This document shows positions 33,144 to 40,915 of a stretch of 41,382 nt of DNA, one piece after another. The translations under genes were made by a program, and so were the position numbers. This DNA comes from Clostridia bacterium (lineage in GTDB: Bacteria; Bacillota; Clostridia; Oscillospirales; Acutalibacteraceae). Within the stretch, counting starts at the first letter, position 1, and every line of letters begins with the position of its first letter. The notes beneath the pieces are model-generated. The model searched no databases, had not been told where the DNA came from, and saw only the letters and a list, made by a program, of their open reading frames with translations. The stretch lies in the NCBI GenBank assembly GCA_017399065.1, contig JAFQEL010000021.1, forward strand, positions 1 to 41,382, written 5' to 3'.

Positions 33144-34250
33144 TTGGCAAAGGTTGTTCTTGATTGGAAGACCCTGCACGATTTTACAAGGGATGCTTTT
33201 ATCGGTGTCGGTGTCCCCGAAGAGGATGCGGAGATTGTAGTTGACGTGCTTCTCGAGTCCGACAGAAGAGGTATCGAGTCGCACGGCTGCAACCGATTCA
33301 AGCCTTTTTATATTGACAGAATCAGGGCAGGTATCCAGAATCCTGTAACAAACTTTGAAATTATCAGAGAAACTCCGACTACCGCAGTGGTTGACGGTAA
33401 CGACGGTATGGGTCAGGTCATCGGCTGTAAGGCTATGAGTATAGCTGTTGAAAAAGCTAAGCAGTACGGTATGGGTATGGTTGCAGTCCGTAATTCCTGC
33501 CACTACGGTATCGCAGGCTACTATACTACAATGGCAACCAAAGCAGGCTGTATCGGTATAACCGGTACGAATGCACGTCCTACCGTAGCACCTACCTTCG
33601 GTGTTGAGGGTATGTTCGGCACAAATCCTCTTACAATCGGTATCCCCACAGATGAAGAGTTTGATTTCAATATCGACTGTGCAACTTCAATCACGCAGAA
33701 CGGCAAGCTTGAGTACTATGACCGTATCGGTGAGTCTGTTTATCACGGTACGGTTATCAATGCCGATGGTAACTCTGTCGAGGGTGATGCAGGGGCTGCG
33801 CTCAAAAAAATCCTTAACGGAACAGCCGCTCTGACAACTCTCGGCGGTATCGGCGAAGAGCTCGGCGGCTACAAAGGCTTCGGCTACGCTATGGTAGTTG
33901 AGCTTCTGTCATCTGTTCTTCAGGACGGCAACTACGGCAAAAATATAAACGGCAAGGATAAGGATGGCAACATTCGTCCCTATCATCTCGGTCACTTCTT
34001 TATCGCAATCGATACAGATCATTTTCTCGGTGAAGAGCTTTGCCGTAAAAAGTCAGGTGACATCATTCGTTCAGTACGTGCTTCCAAAAAACAACCGGGA
34101 CACGACCGCATCTATACTGCAGGTGAAAAAGAATGGCTCGTATGGCAGGAGCGTAAGGACAGCGGCGTGCCGATAAACGAGTCTGTTCAGTCAGAATTCA
34201 GCAAGGTTCGTGACGAACTTAAGCTTAGTTATAATTTTCCGTGGGAATAA
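33144..34250 (+). CDS. LDH2/MDH2-family oxidoreductase (malate/lactate dehydrogenase-like)
   Basis: A 368-residue NAD(P)-dependent dehydrogenase of the LDH2/MDH2 family, which includes malate, ureidoglycolate and sulfolactate dehydrogenases. The family motif ESHGCNRFKPF with the catalytic His lies near residue 46, SCHYGIAGYYT near 117, and GTNARPTVAPTFGVEGMFGTNPL near 140 (quoted in part as APTFGVEGMFGTNPL). The TTG at 33144 is chosen because AAGGAGTG lies 6 bp upstream; it gives MAKVVLDW. The gene ends with TAA at 34248-34250, and a perfect hairpin of the repeat array starts one base later. A malic enzyme gene follows the array, so malate is a plausible substrate, but this is not certain. 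Confidence 0.88.
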   Translation: MAKVVLDWKTLHDFTRDAFIGVGVPEEDAEIVVDVLLESDRRGIESHGCNRFKPFYIDRIRAGIQNPVTNFEIIRETPTTAVVDGNDGMGQVIGCKAMSIAVEKAKQYGMGMVAVRNSCHYGIAGYYTTMATKAGCIGITGTNARPTVAPTFGVEGMFGTNPLTIGIPTDEEFDFNIDCATSITQNGKLEYYDRIGESVYHGTVINADGNSVEGDAGAALKKILNGTAALTTLGGIGEELGGYKGFGYAMVVELLSSVLQDGNYGKNINGKDKDGNIRPYHLGHFFIAIDTDHFLGEELCRKKSGDIIRSVRASKKQPGHDRIYTAGEKEWLVWQERKDSGVPINESVQSEFSKVRDELKLSYNFPWE

Positions 34251-34251
34251 T

Positions 34252-34455
34252 GTAAAAACGCTATGCGTTTTTACGTGATATAAATCCCTTACGAGATTTG
34301 CGATATATTAAAATGCGATATGTTGCTTCGTAACACGATATGCACTGCGGTGCATGAGCGGATTTATATCATATCGCAGGCGAGTGTAACGAGCCTATAT
34401 CGCAACCGAACGCAAGTGAAGTTATATCGCATTTGCCGTAAGGCAAATATATCGC
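34252..34455. repeat. GCGATAT-type hairpin array between dehydrogenase and malic enzyme genes
   Basis: It starts one base after the dehydrogenase stop with GTAAAAACGC (34252-34261), loop TAT, GCGTTTTTAC (34265-34274), then AAATCCC-type, GTTGC/GTAAC (loop TTC) and GCAC/GTGC hairpins joined by GCGATAT. After the flip, units with ATATCGC end in ATTTGCC/GGCAAAT (loop GTAA). The long AT-rich hairpin found in the other arrays is missing here, leaving a short ATTAAAAT. Confidence 0.9.
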
Positions 34456-34500
34456 CCAAAAAAATTGATTTATTATATATATTAAAAAGGACAATAAAAA

Positions 34501-35670
34501 ATGGATTACGCAAAAGAATCACTTCGTCTCCACTATGAGTGGAAGGGTAAGGTTGAAGTAACCGCACGTGCAAAGGTGCAGGACAAGGAGGCACTCTCCC
34601 TTGCATACACGCCCGGTGTTGCACAGCCCTGCCTTGAAATCAAAAACGATATAAACAAGAGCTATGAGCTTACCCGCCGCTGGAATACGGTTGCCGTTAT
34701 TACCGACGGTACGGCTGTTCTCGGCCTTGGTGATATCGGCCCTGAGGCAGGTATGCCTGTTATGGAGGGCAAGTGCGTGCTCTTCAAGGAGTTCGGTGAC
34801 GTTGATGCAATTCCGCTCTGCATCCGCTCCAAGGATGTTGATGAGATTGTTAAGACTGTCTCTCTGCTTGCAGGCAGCTTCGGCGGCGTCAACCTTGAAG
34901 ATATAGGTGCACCCCGTTGCTTCGAGATTGAGCGCAAGCTCAAGGAAATATGCGACATTCCGATTTTTCACGATGACCAGCACGGCACAGCCGTTGTCTG
35001 CTCTGCCGCACTTATCAATGCTCTGAGAGTTGTAGGCAAAAAGGTAGAGGATATTACCGTTGTATTCAACGGTGCAGGTGCCGCAGGCATCGCGATATCC
35101 AAGCTTTTCAAGTGGATGGGTGTCAAGAACATCATTATGTGCGACAAGAAGGGTATCATCGCCACAAAGGACGATATCGACGAGCCCCGTCACGAGATTC
35201 TTGAATATACCAACAACGACAAAATCAGCGGTACGCTTGCCGATGCACTCAAGGGTGCAGACGTATTTGTCGGCGTTTCCGCTCCTAACGTTGTTACTCC
35301 CGATATGATAAAAACTATGGCAGACAAGCCCGTAGTTATGGCTATGGCTAACCCCACACCCGAAATTATGCCCGACCTCGCACGTGAGGCAGGTGCCGCT
35401 GTTGTCTGCACGGGCAGAAGCGATTTCCCCAATCAGGTCAACAACGTTCTTGCATTCCCGGGTATCTTCCGCGGTGCTCTCGATGTACGTGCAAGCGACA
35501 TAAACGAAGCTATGAAGGTTGCTGCCGCCAACGCTCTCGCAGACCTTATCACTGAAGAAGAGCTTTCGGCGGATTACATCCTCCCCAAAGCTTTCGACCC
35601 CAGAGTCAAGGATGCCGTTGCCGCCGCTGTTGCAAAAGCAGCACGCAAATCAGGCGTCGCCCGTATCTGA
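34501..35670 (+). CDS. NAD(P)-dependent malic enzyme
   Basis: A 389-residue short-type malic enzyme that converts malate to pyruvate and CO2 with reduction of NAD(P). The N-terminal SLAYTPGVAQPCLEI and the metal/malate site EDIGAPRCFEIE and PIFHDDQHGTA are visible; the dinucleotide-binding loop VVFNGAGAAGIAISKLF starts near residue 186. Length fits bacterial malic enzymes that lack the C-terminal phosphotransacetylase domain. An AAAAAGGA site precedes the ATG. A strong terminator follows at 35757-35789. Confidence 0.94.
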   Translation: MDYAKESLRLHYEWKGKVEVTARAKVQDKEALSLAYTPGVAQPCLEIKNDINKSYELTRRWNTVAVITDGTAVLGLGDIGPEAGMPVMEGKCVLFKEFGDVDAIPLCIRSKDVDEIVKTVSLLAGSFGGVNLEDIGAPRCFEIERKLKEICDIPIFHDDQHGTAVVCSAALINALRVVGKKVEDITVVFNGAGAAGIAISKLFKWMGVKNIIMCDKKGIIATKDDIDEPRHEILEYTNNDKISGTLADALKGADVFVGVSAPNVVTPDMIKTMADKPVVMAMANPTPEIMPDLAREAGAAVVCTGRSDFPNQVNNVLAFPGIFRGALDVRASDINEAMKVAAANALADLITEEELSADYILPKAFDPRVKDAVAAAVAKAARKSGVARI

Positions 35671-35756
35671 TACCTCAATTAAGTTGATGCACATAGTAAA
35701 GACAGTGGCACCGAGGAAATCAACTGTCACAATCTTTATGCAAGCTCACAATAACC

Positions 35757-35789
35757 ACGGCAGAGGCAAGCCTCTGCCGTTTTGTTTTA
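35757..35789 (+). terminator. Rho-independent terminator of the malic enzyme gene
   Basis: A perfect 11-bp GC-rich stem (35757-35767 with 35770-35780) with a 2-base centre AA, followed by TTTGTTTT. Confidence 0.92.
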
Positions 35790-35934
35790 TATCGCCTGTA
35801 AATTTGTTTATCAAAGCCTTCCCTGTGCAAGGGAAGGGGGACCGCCGAGAGGCGGTGGAAGGGTTGTCAGTTTTTCAATCTACGGCAATGCTTTTTATAA
35901 AGCCACCGCCCTTACAACGCTTAAAAATGAACTA

Positions 35935-36173
35935 TGCTGTGACTTTGAACGGAGCAGGCTGACGGAGATAAACTTTACCTACATATCCGAGTGAGTGTCC
36001 GTAGGCGGTGAATAAAACTTATAAGTCTGCTGTGCCTTAATAGCCGTAACGGTAATCGGAATGCACGTTTGCGTTCCGATTAAACGAACGAAGTTGAAAC
36101 CGTCAGCCGTAGCGTAGTGCTTATAGCCCCAAGAGTTTTTTTGGTTACTTTTGTAACTCAGGACAAAAGTAAC
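35935..36173 (+). repeat. ~240-bp structured repeat, copy 3
   Basis: Same orientation as copy 1. CTGACGG at 35959-35965 can pair with CCGTCAG at 36099-36105; the inner variable hairpin is AATCGGAA (36053-36060) with TTCCGATT (36073-36080) around the loop TGCACGTTTGCG, almost the loop of copy 1. The end hairpin arms are 36144-36154 and 36163-36173. Confidence 0.75.
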
Positions 36174-36192
36174 CCGGCAACGCCGGAATAAA

Positions 36193-36360
36193 TACCTCAA
36201 TAAAGTTGATACACTAAGTAAAGACAGCAGCACTGAGGAAAGTTTGAGCCATTGTCTTTTTGCGTTAAATACCTCGATAAAACCGATACACAAAATAAAG
36301 ACAGCAGCACTGAGGAAAGTCAGAACCACTGTCTTTTTGTTTTAATACCTCAATCAAAAG
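36193..36360 (+). repeat. ~77-bp tandem repeat, two and a part copies
   Basis: Units start with TACCTC at 36193, about 36270 and 36346 (partial). Each full unit carries AAAGACAGCAGCACTGAGG followed by a tTGTCTTT or CTGTCTTT segment, forming a hairpin with a T-rich tail. Related single copies lie at 35671-35745 and, reversed, at 7863-7930. Read on the minus strand the hairpins could end transcription of the patatin-like gene. Confidence 0.75.
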
Positions 36361-36391
36361 GTAAGATGCAAGGATGGCTATCCCCTGCATT

Positions 36392-37228
36392 TCACCGTTG
36401 AAAGTTCCTGATTTTTGCCGCATCGTTATATCCCTTGCGATACATTGCATCAATTTTTTCTCTGTCTTTAGTCAGCGTGCTCATCCCACAGGTGTTATCA
36501 GGTGCGATGATGAGAACCTTACCCTGTTGCTGTAATTCGAGAGCCTTTTTGACAGAGGCCTCATATTTTTCGGCCATCTTCAACAAGGAGGCAGAAGTGT
36601 TGGGGTACTTGCTTTTGAGTATTTTTGCCGCTGCAGAGTTTCGCGATGAAGCGGAAGATGCTTCGATTGGCTTTGTAAGTATCAGTACAACTTTTTCGCA
36701 TCCGTCTGCAAAAGCCTTGTCGATCGGCACAGGGTCAGAAACACCTCCGTCATAGTACGGTACACCGTCGATAAAATACGGCTTGCACACTACAGGCAGA
36801 CTGCAAGAGGCTTTGAGTACCGAGTAATCGTCCTGTGCATAATCGCCTATTTCAAAATATTTTGCTTCGCCCGTCAAAGCGTTTGTCGCAACGGTTTTGA
36901 TTATACCGTGATATTTTACCATTTCGGTATATCCGAGCGGGTCTTCACCGCACGAGTCTGAGAGCGTGCCGTAAATATAATCGATACCGATGTATGAGCC
37001 GCTTTTTATCATATTGCCAAGGCTCATATACTCTTTTCTGAAGGTGTAATCGGCAAAAAAACGGTAGTTTCTGCCGCGTTGCCCTGCTGTGTAGGAGGCT
37101 ATGTTTGCACTGCCTGCAGAAACACCGATGCAGTAATCAAACTGAATCCGGTCATCAAGGCATCGGTCAAAAACACCTGCACCGTATACGCCGCGAAGCC
37201 CTCCGCCAACATCAATTACACCTATCAT
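36392..37228 (-). CDS. Patatin-like phospholipase
   Basis: A 278-residue patatin-family lipid hydrolase. The oxyanion hole GGGLRG (about residues 8-13), the nucleophile elbow GVSAGS (about 35-40) and the catalytic Asp in YDGGVSDPVP (about 160) are all present, giving the Ser-Asp dyad. The start at 37228 (MIGVIDVGGG) follows AGAGGTG; a frame extending to 37258 has no such site. No signal peptide. Family members act on membrane phospholipids or acylglycerols; the natural substrate is unknown. It is preceded by the terminator of the pyrophosphatase gene, so it probably has its own promoter. Confidence 0.92.
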   Translation of the reverse strand: MIGVIDVGGGLRGVYGAGVFDRCLDDRIQFDYCIGVSAGSANIASYTAGQRGRNYRFFADYTFRKEYMSLGNMIKSGSYIGIDYIYGTLSDSCGEDPLGYTEMVKYHGIIKTVATNALTGEAKYFEIGDYAQDDYSVLKASCSLPVVCKPYFIDGVPYYDGGVSDPVPIDKAFADGCEKVVLILTKPIEASSASSRNSAAAKILKSKYPNTSASLLKMAEKYEASVKKALELQQQGKVLIIAPDNTCGMSTLTKDREKIDAMYRKGYNDAAKIRNFQR

Positions 37229-37278
37229 TTTACACCTCTGAAAATAATTGTATATCATAAAAAGTTATATATAAACAA

Positions 37279-37306
37279 AATCCACGGATTTTGCAAACCG
37301 TGGATT
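37279..37306. terminator. Terminator after the pyrophosphatase gene
   Basis: A 9-bp stem AATCCACGG (37279-37287) with CCGTGGATT (37298-37306) flanked by T-rich runs on both strands; the minus-strand reading, TTTTGTTTATAT, fits the gene that ends at 37313. Confidence 0.75.
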
Positions 37307-37312
37307 GGTTTT

Positions 37313-37855
37313 TTATTCTTCTGTACAATATTTCTCATTATACGCGGCAATAGCTTTTTCAATTACTGAAATTGCTTCCTGTTCGTCCATAACCTCGTCT
37401 ACTGCGGTGTCCTTCTTCTCGAGTGCTTTATACACAGCAAAGAAGTGTGACATTTCATCGTAGATGTGTCGGGGCAGGTTGAAAATGCTGCGGTAACCGT
37501 TGTAGTTCGGGTCAGAGAAAGGAATTGCAATAATTTTTTCGTCTGCCCTTCCGTTGTCTAACATTTTGATAACGCCTATAGGGTAGCACCTGACAAGTGT
37601 CATCGGGTGAATATTCTCGGCACATACAACAACAACGTCAAGCGGGTCGCCGTCGTCAGCATAAGTGCGCGGAATAAAGCCGTAGTTTGCAGGGTAATGA
37701 GTAGAGGTGTAAAGTATACGGTCGAGCGAAAGCAGACCGGTTTCCTTATCAAGCTCATACTTGTTTCTGCTGCCCTTAGGTATTTCGATTACGGCGACAA
37801 AATCTGTCGGCGTGATACGCTTAGGGTCAATATCGTGAAGGATATTAGGATTCAT
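37313..37855 (-). CDS. ppa: Inorganic pyrophosphatase (family I)
   Basis: A 180-residue soluble pyrophosphatase that hydrolyses PPi to two phosphates and pulls biosynthetic reactions forward. The family signature DDGDPLDVVVV (about residues 66-76) with the three metal-binding Asp residues is intact, as are EIPKGSRNKYE (24-34) and YPANYGFIPRTYADD before it. Many Clostridia use the membrane-bound or family II enzyme, so a family I enzyme is noteworthy but not unusual. A GAAAGGTTCGC stretch precedes the start. It ends before a clear terminator. Confidence 0.95.
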   Translation of the reverse strand: MNPNILHDIDPKRITPTDFVAVIEIPKGSRNKYELDKETGLLSLDRILYTSTHYPANYGFIPRTYADDGDPLDVVVVCAENIHPMTLVRCYPIGVIKMLDNGRADEKIIAIPFSDPNYNGYRSIFNLPRHIYDEMSHFFAVYKALEKKDTAVDEVMDEQEAISVIEKAIAAYNEKYCTEE

Positions 37856-37879
37856 TAGAAGCGAACCTTTCGGTTTTAA

Positions 37880-38860
37880 TTATTCGGCAGCAACTGTTGT
37901 TGCGTTGGGGTCTGTGTAGTCAAACTCGTATCTGTCTGCACCGTTAACTGTGAACTTGAGAGTTGTTGTGCCGAGAGAAGCAAGTGTACCTACACCTGTA
38001 ACCTCAACCTCAACCTCGATGTTACGGTTGAACTCAACCTTGATAACCTCGTTTGTTACTCTGTTGACTTCCATATAGATGGAGCAGCCTGTGTACTTGG
38101 CTGTGTAGTTGCCGTCGTATGTAACGTACTCGCTGAGCTTGCTCATTTCTTCAGCAATCTTAGCTCTGTCGGGGATGTCGTAGATCTTGCCGAAGAGACC
38201 TTCGCCAACCTTGGGGTCGATCTCGTCCTTAAGTGTGATCGTGATTCTGCGTATGTCTTCGTCAACCTCAACGTACTCTGTTGTCATTGTTTCGCCTTCT
38301 GGAAGATTCTCAGCTGCAGCAGCATCTCTGCTGGAAGCCTCTTCGTAGCGGCTGAAAGCGTCAGCGTTTACAGCGATCATCGGCTTGCCGTTGTTCTTCT
38401 TGTCAGCTTCGTCAGCATCTTCGGGTGCCTGATAGATTGCTACGTCAGCCATTGTAAGTATAAGGGGAACATCTGTGCCCTTTGTGGGAATGAACTCAGC
38501 AATGGGATCGCCGTATGCGATTTCAGCACCGAGACCGTCGTTGAAGCCCTTCTTCATAAGCTTTGTGATTGTGGGAAGAGCGGATGCAAATGCACTGTTG
38601 TCGCACTCAAAGTTTTTGGGATCGTAATCAGATGAATAGTTAAGCTTTGCTTTGCTTACGTTTACCTGAGCCATAAGTGCGTTGAAGTACTGGAGAATTG
38701 CTTCGTTGCTGTTAAGGTCTGTAAGAGCAACTGATGCGGGCTCTCTTGTTGTTTCTGTTGTTTCTTCTTCGCCGGTGCCTGTGCCTGAACAGGAAGCAAC
38801 GCCGAGGAATACACATGCTGTGAGCAGGATTGCGAGAATTTTAATAGTCTTGGATTTCAT
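37880..38860 (-). CDS. Putative lipoprotein of unknown function
   Basis: A 326-residue protein with a lipoprotein signal (Cys at about residue 24 in GVASCSG) and a short Thr/Glu-rich linker. The rest is acidic with a likely beta-rich C-terminus ending NGADRYEFDYTDPN. Codon use is biased to common codons such as AAC, GTT and CTT, hinting at good expression. AAAGGAG lies upstream of the start and an extended -10 promoter lies about 40 bp upstream. I do not recognise a domain; lipoproteins of this build are frequent in Clostridia. Confidence 0.8.
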   Translation of the reverse strand: MKSKTIKILAILLTACVFLGVASCSGTGTGEEETTETTREPASVALTDLNSNEAILQYFNALMAQVNVSKAKLNYSSDYDPKNFECDNSAFASALPTITKLMKKGFNDGLGAEIAYGDPIAEFIPTKGTDVPLILTMADVAIYQAPEDADEADKKNNGKPMIAVNADAFSRYEEASSRDAAAAENLPEGETMTTEYVEVDEDIRRITITLKDEIDPKVGEGLFGKIYDIPDRAKIAEEMSKLSEYVTYDGNYTAKYTGCSIYMEVNRVTNEVIKVEFNRNIEVEVEVTGVGTLASLGTTTLKFTVNGADRYEFDYTDPNATTVAAE

Positions 38861-38898
38861 ATTAGTGAAGCTCCTTTCGGTTTATAACACTTTGTGGA

Positions 38899-38927
38899 AT
38901 TATACCATATAATTTTCAAAATTAAAA
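38899..38927 (-). promoter_or_regulatory. Extended -10 promoter of the lipoprotein gene
   Basis: On the minus strand, TGGTATAAT gives a perfect -10 box (38904-38899) with an upstream TG pair; a weak -35 (TTTTAA, 38927-38922) lies 17 bp before it. Confidence 0.6.
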
Positions 38928-38965
38928 GAGATTTACAGAAAAATTTCCGATTTATTTATAATTCT

Positions 38966-39011
38966 ATATAAAACAACCGCAAATCTGCTTATTATATCGG
39001 CAAATCTGCGG
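38966..39011 (-). terminator. Terminator after the second lipoprotein gene
   Basis: On the minus strand, CCGCAGATTTGC and GCAGATTTGCGG pair around an AT-rich loop, followed by TTGTTTTATAT. It lies 24 bp after the stop at 39035. Confidence 0.75.
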
Positions 39012-39034
39012 CTGAAGTTTTATTTTGTTAGGTA

Positions 39035-39820
39035 TTATATCAAATTCAATTTCTCAATAACCGATACAAAATAATCGCTCAGTTCTTCAGGTATATCAAC
39101 TACTACAGCCTTTTTCTCGGCTGCTCTTTCATAATGCAGCAGTACAAGCTTGCCGTCTGACAGATAAAGAGAAGCCGCACCCGAAGAAAACAGCTCATCA
39201 TTGGTATTCATAATAAACCTGTATTCGGTGTCGCCTAACTTTTCGGTTGATATTTTTCGTGTGTCGGTTTTGCTTATGAAATCAAACGGTTCATACGAAT
39301 TCTCATCGCAGAACACTGTAAGCTCATTGAGCTTTGCCGTATCCATATTGTCTGCCGTATGCCTTTTGAATTCACCGTTTTTCTTGCGTGTAATACAAAT
39401 GTAATTTACGTTGTTTTTATCCGAGTAATAATCTTTCAGCTCCTGCCATTGGTCGTCGCGGCAGTAAACGTCTTCACCTGTGCCGATTTCCACACGGTTT
39501 ACGTTGTATATCAGGTCATATTCTTCAATATCAATACGGTAATAGCCGCCTCTGCTGTCGGAGTAAACCGCCTCTCTGCCGTAGGTGAATTCTCTCAGAA
39601 TCAGGTCGCCCTGAAAATTGTTTCGGTAAACAACGCCGTCAACAGTTATTGTGCGTGTACCCTGTGTCGGGTGAGCCGATGTTTCTTCACAAGTGCTCTC
39701 TGCAGTAACGGGTTGTGTAGTTCCGGAATCCTCTTCGGGAACTGCAACGGGATTTTGTGCACAGGAGCTCAGCAAAAGCACAGCCGCAATACACAGCATA
39801 ATAATTTTAATTCTTCTCAT
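39035..39820 (-). CDS. Small putative lipoprotein
   Basis: A 261-residue protein. The start at 39820 (MRRIKIIMLC) follows AAAGGAA; the longer frame would cross a repeat. A lipoprotein signal ends at Cys19 (LLLSSCAQ), followed by a Thr/Glu-rich linker and a domain starting TRTITVDGVVYRN. No family is recognised. It differs from the neighbouring lipoprotein in sequence and has its own terminator, so it is a separate unit. Confidence 0.78.
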   Translation of the reverse strand: MRRIKIIMLCIAAVLLLSSCAQNPVAVPEEDSGTTQPVTAESTCEETSAHPTQGTRTITVDGVVYRNNFQGDLILREFTYGREAVYSDSRGGYYRIDIEEYDLIYNVNRVEIGTGEDVYCRDDQWQELKDYYSDKNNVNYICITRKKNGEFKRHTADNMDTAKLNELTVFCDENSYEPFDFISKTDTRKISTEKLGDTEYRFIMNTNDELFSSGAASLYLSDGKLVLLHYERAAEKKAVVVDIPEELSDYFVSVIEKLNLI

Positions 39821-40225
39821 TAACAGTTTCCTTTCGTCGGTAAGGATCAGCGTCCCTCCCGTCTTTATTTTATATCTCTCCAACCCGTAGGGGTCGGCGT
39901 CCTCGACGACCCTTTGAAAAATCACCATCAACCTACCATCAACCCGTAGGGGAGACCCTGTGTGGTCTCTCGCTCGTCAGTTATATCAATGTACGATAGA
40001 GTTGTAGGGAAGGGTCTTGACCCTTCCGTCAGGTCAGATGTAACGCAAGCGGAACACTCAAGAGTGTTCCCTACTATGAATGATAAAAATTGATGTCATT
40101 CTGAGCGAATGCGAAGAATCTTTACATCTGAAAAGCGGACGCCCGATGGGCGCCCCTACATGTTCAGGATGACAGAACAAAATAACAAAGCACGTTGAAT
40201 AAATAACAAAATCATGTGAGCTGTC
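39821..40225. repeat. Repeat field with CCTAC/GTAGGG-joined hairpins
   Basis: There is no gene. Hairpins include GGGTCG/CGACCC-like (39890-39912), GAGACC/GGTCTC-like (39953-39970), GGAAGGGTC/GACCCTTCC (40008-40027), GGAACACTC/GAGTGTTCC (40050-40069) and GGACGCCC/GGGCGCCC (40137-40156), set between GTAGGG or CCTAC words. A TGTCATTCTGAGCG phrase (40094) is answered by CAGGATGACA (40163), so a larger stem encloses the last hairpin. The same family forms 1-868. Confidence 0.75.
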
Positions 40226-40915
40226 TTACAGCAACCCGCCCGTCAGGTCACTGAGAAACTTCTCAAACCATGTCTCGTGACGCACGTTTGTCACGGCGTA
40301 TTCTCCGTCTGCATTTTTTCCGTACCAGACCGTAACGTTTTCTGCCGTTTTGTCCCAAGCGGTGACATATTCAAAGTCGGCATATAAGCTTGTCCTTTTA
40401 CTTTTGTCGGGTGTTATTACTGCGGTGAATGTGCAGCTTTCACCCTTTTCGGTTTCGCACACAAGTATGTCATAATCGTCCATACCCGTTTTCCATTTCG
40501 CATTTTTCTTCGGCTTTTTCGCAGTGACTGTTATATCCAGCGTGATGCATTCCTCTGCAGGATAAAAGGCAGGCTGACCAAACTTGCTGCCGCTAAAATT
40601 ACAATAGTACGCTTTTTCGTTTCCGTTGCGGTCTGTGAAAACAATTTGCATTATACTGCCTTCGTATTTTTCTTCATCATCATTTTCACGTGCGGAGAAT
40701 ACAAAAATCTGTTCGTCACCGTCAACCTTTACTTCGTCAAGCCCTATGTAAGGGTCGTCAATCCCGTCGTATTCCCATACCGTGCCGTTTGCCTCGTCAT
40801 AGGGTAGATTGATTTCAGCCTGCGGATACCCGAAAATTGCTCCTTTGATACCTCCGAATATTGCGTATACCGCCATAACCGGCACAAGCACCACTAACCA
40901 AATTGATGAGCCCAT
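40226..40915 (-). CDS. Membrane-anchored hypothetical protein
   Basis: A 229-residue protein with one N-terminal membrane helix (about residues 4-27) and a soluble domain on the far side, rich in acidic residues and beta-prone. I do not recognise a family. AAAGGAG lies 8 bp before the ATG. An inverted repeat resembling a regulator site lies 90-110 bp upstream (41003-41022), suggesting controlled expression. Confidence 0.7.
   Translation of the reverse strand: MGSSIWLVVLVPVMAVYAIFGGIKGAIFGYPQAEINLPYDEANGTVWEYDGIDDPYIGLDEVKVDGDEQIFVFSARENDDEEKYEGSIMQIVFTDRNGNEKAYYCNFSGSKFGQPAFYPAEECITLDITVTAKKPKKNAKWKTGMDDYDILVCETEKGESCTFTAVITPDKSKRTSLYADFEYVTAWDKTAENVTVWYGKNADGEYAVTNVRHETWFEKFLSDLTGGLL

Larger units (their letters stand above)
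35671..36391. other. Long intergenic stretch made of repeats
   Basis: No gene is visible in these 721 bases. In order: a copy of the ~75-bp TACCTCAAT repeat (35671-35745), the malic enzyme terminator (35757-35789), a CCTTCCCTTGCAC-like repeat with a GACCGCC/GGCGGT hairpin (35815-35872), the third ~240-bp structured repeat (35935-36173), and two full and one partial ~75-bp repeats in tandem (36193-36360). Confidence 0.75.

Noticed and set aside
39201-39823. Plus-strand frames opposite the small lipoprotein gene
   Set aside because: The minus-strand frame has a lipoprotein signal, a good ribosome binding site and a terminator; the plus-strand frames have none.
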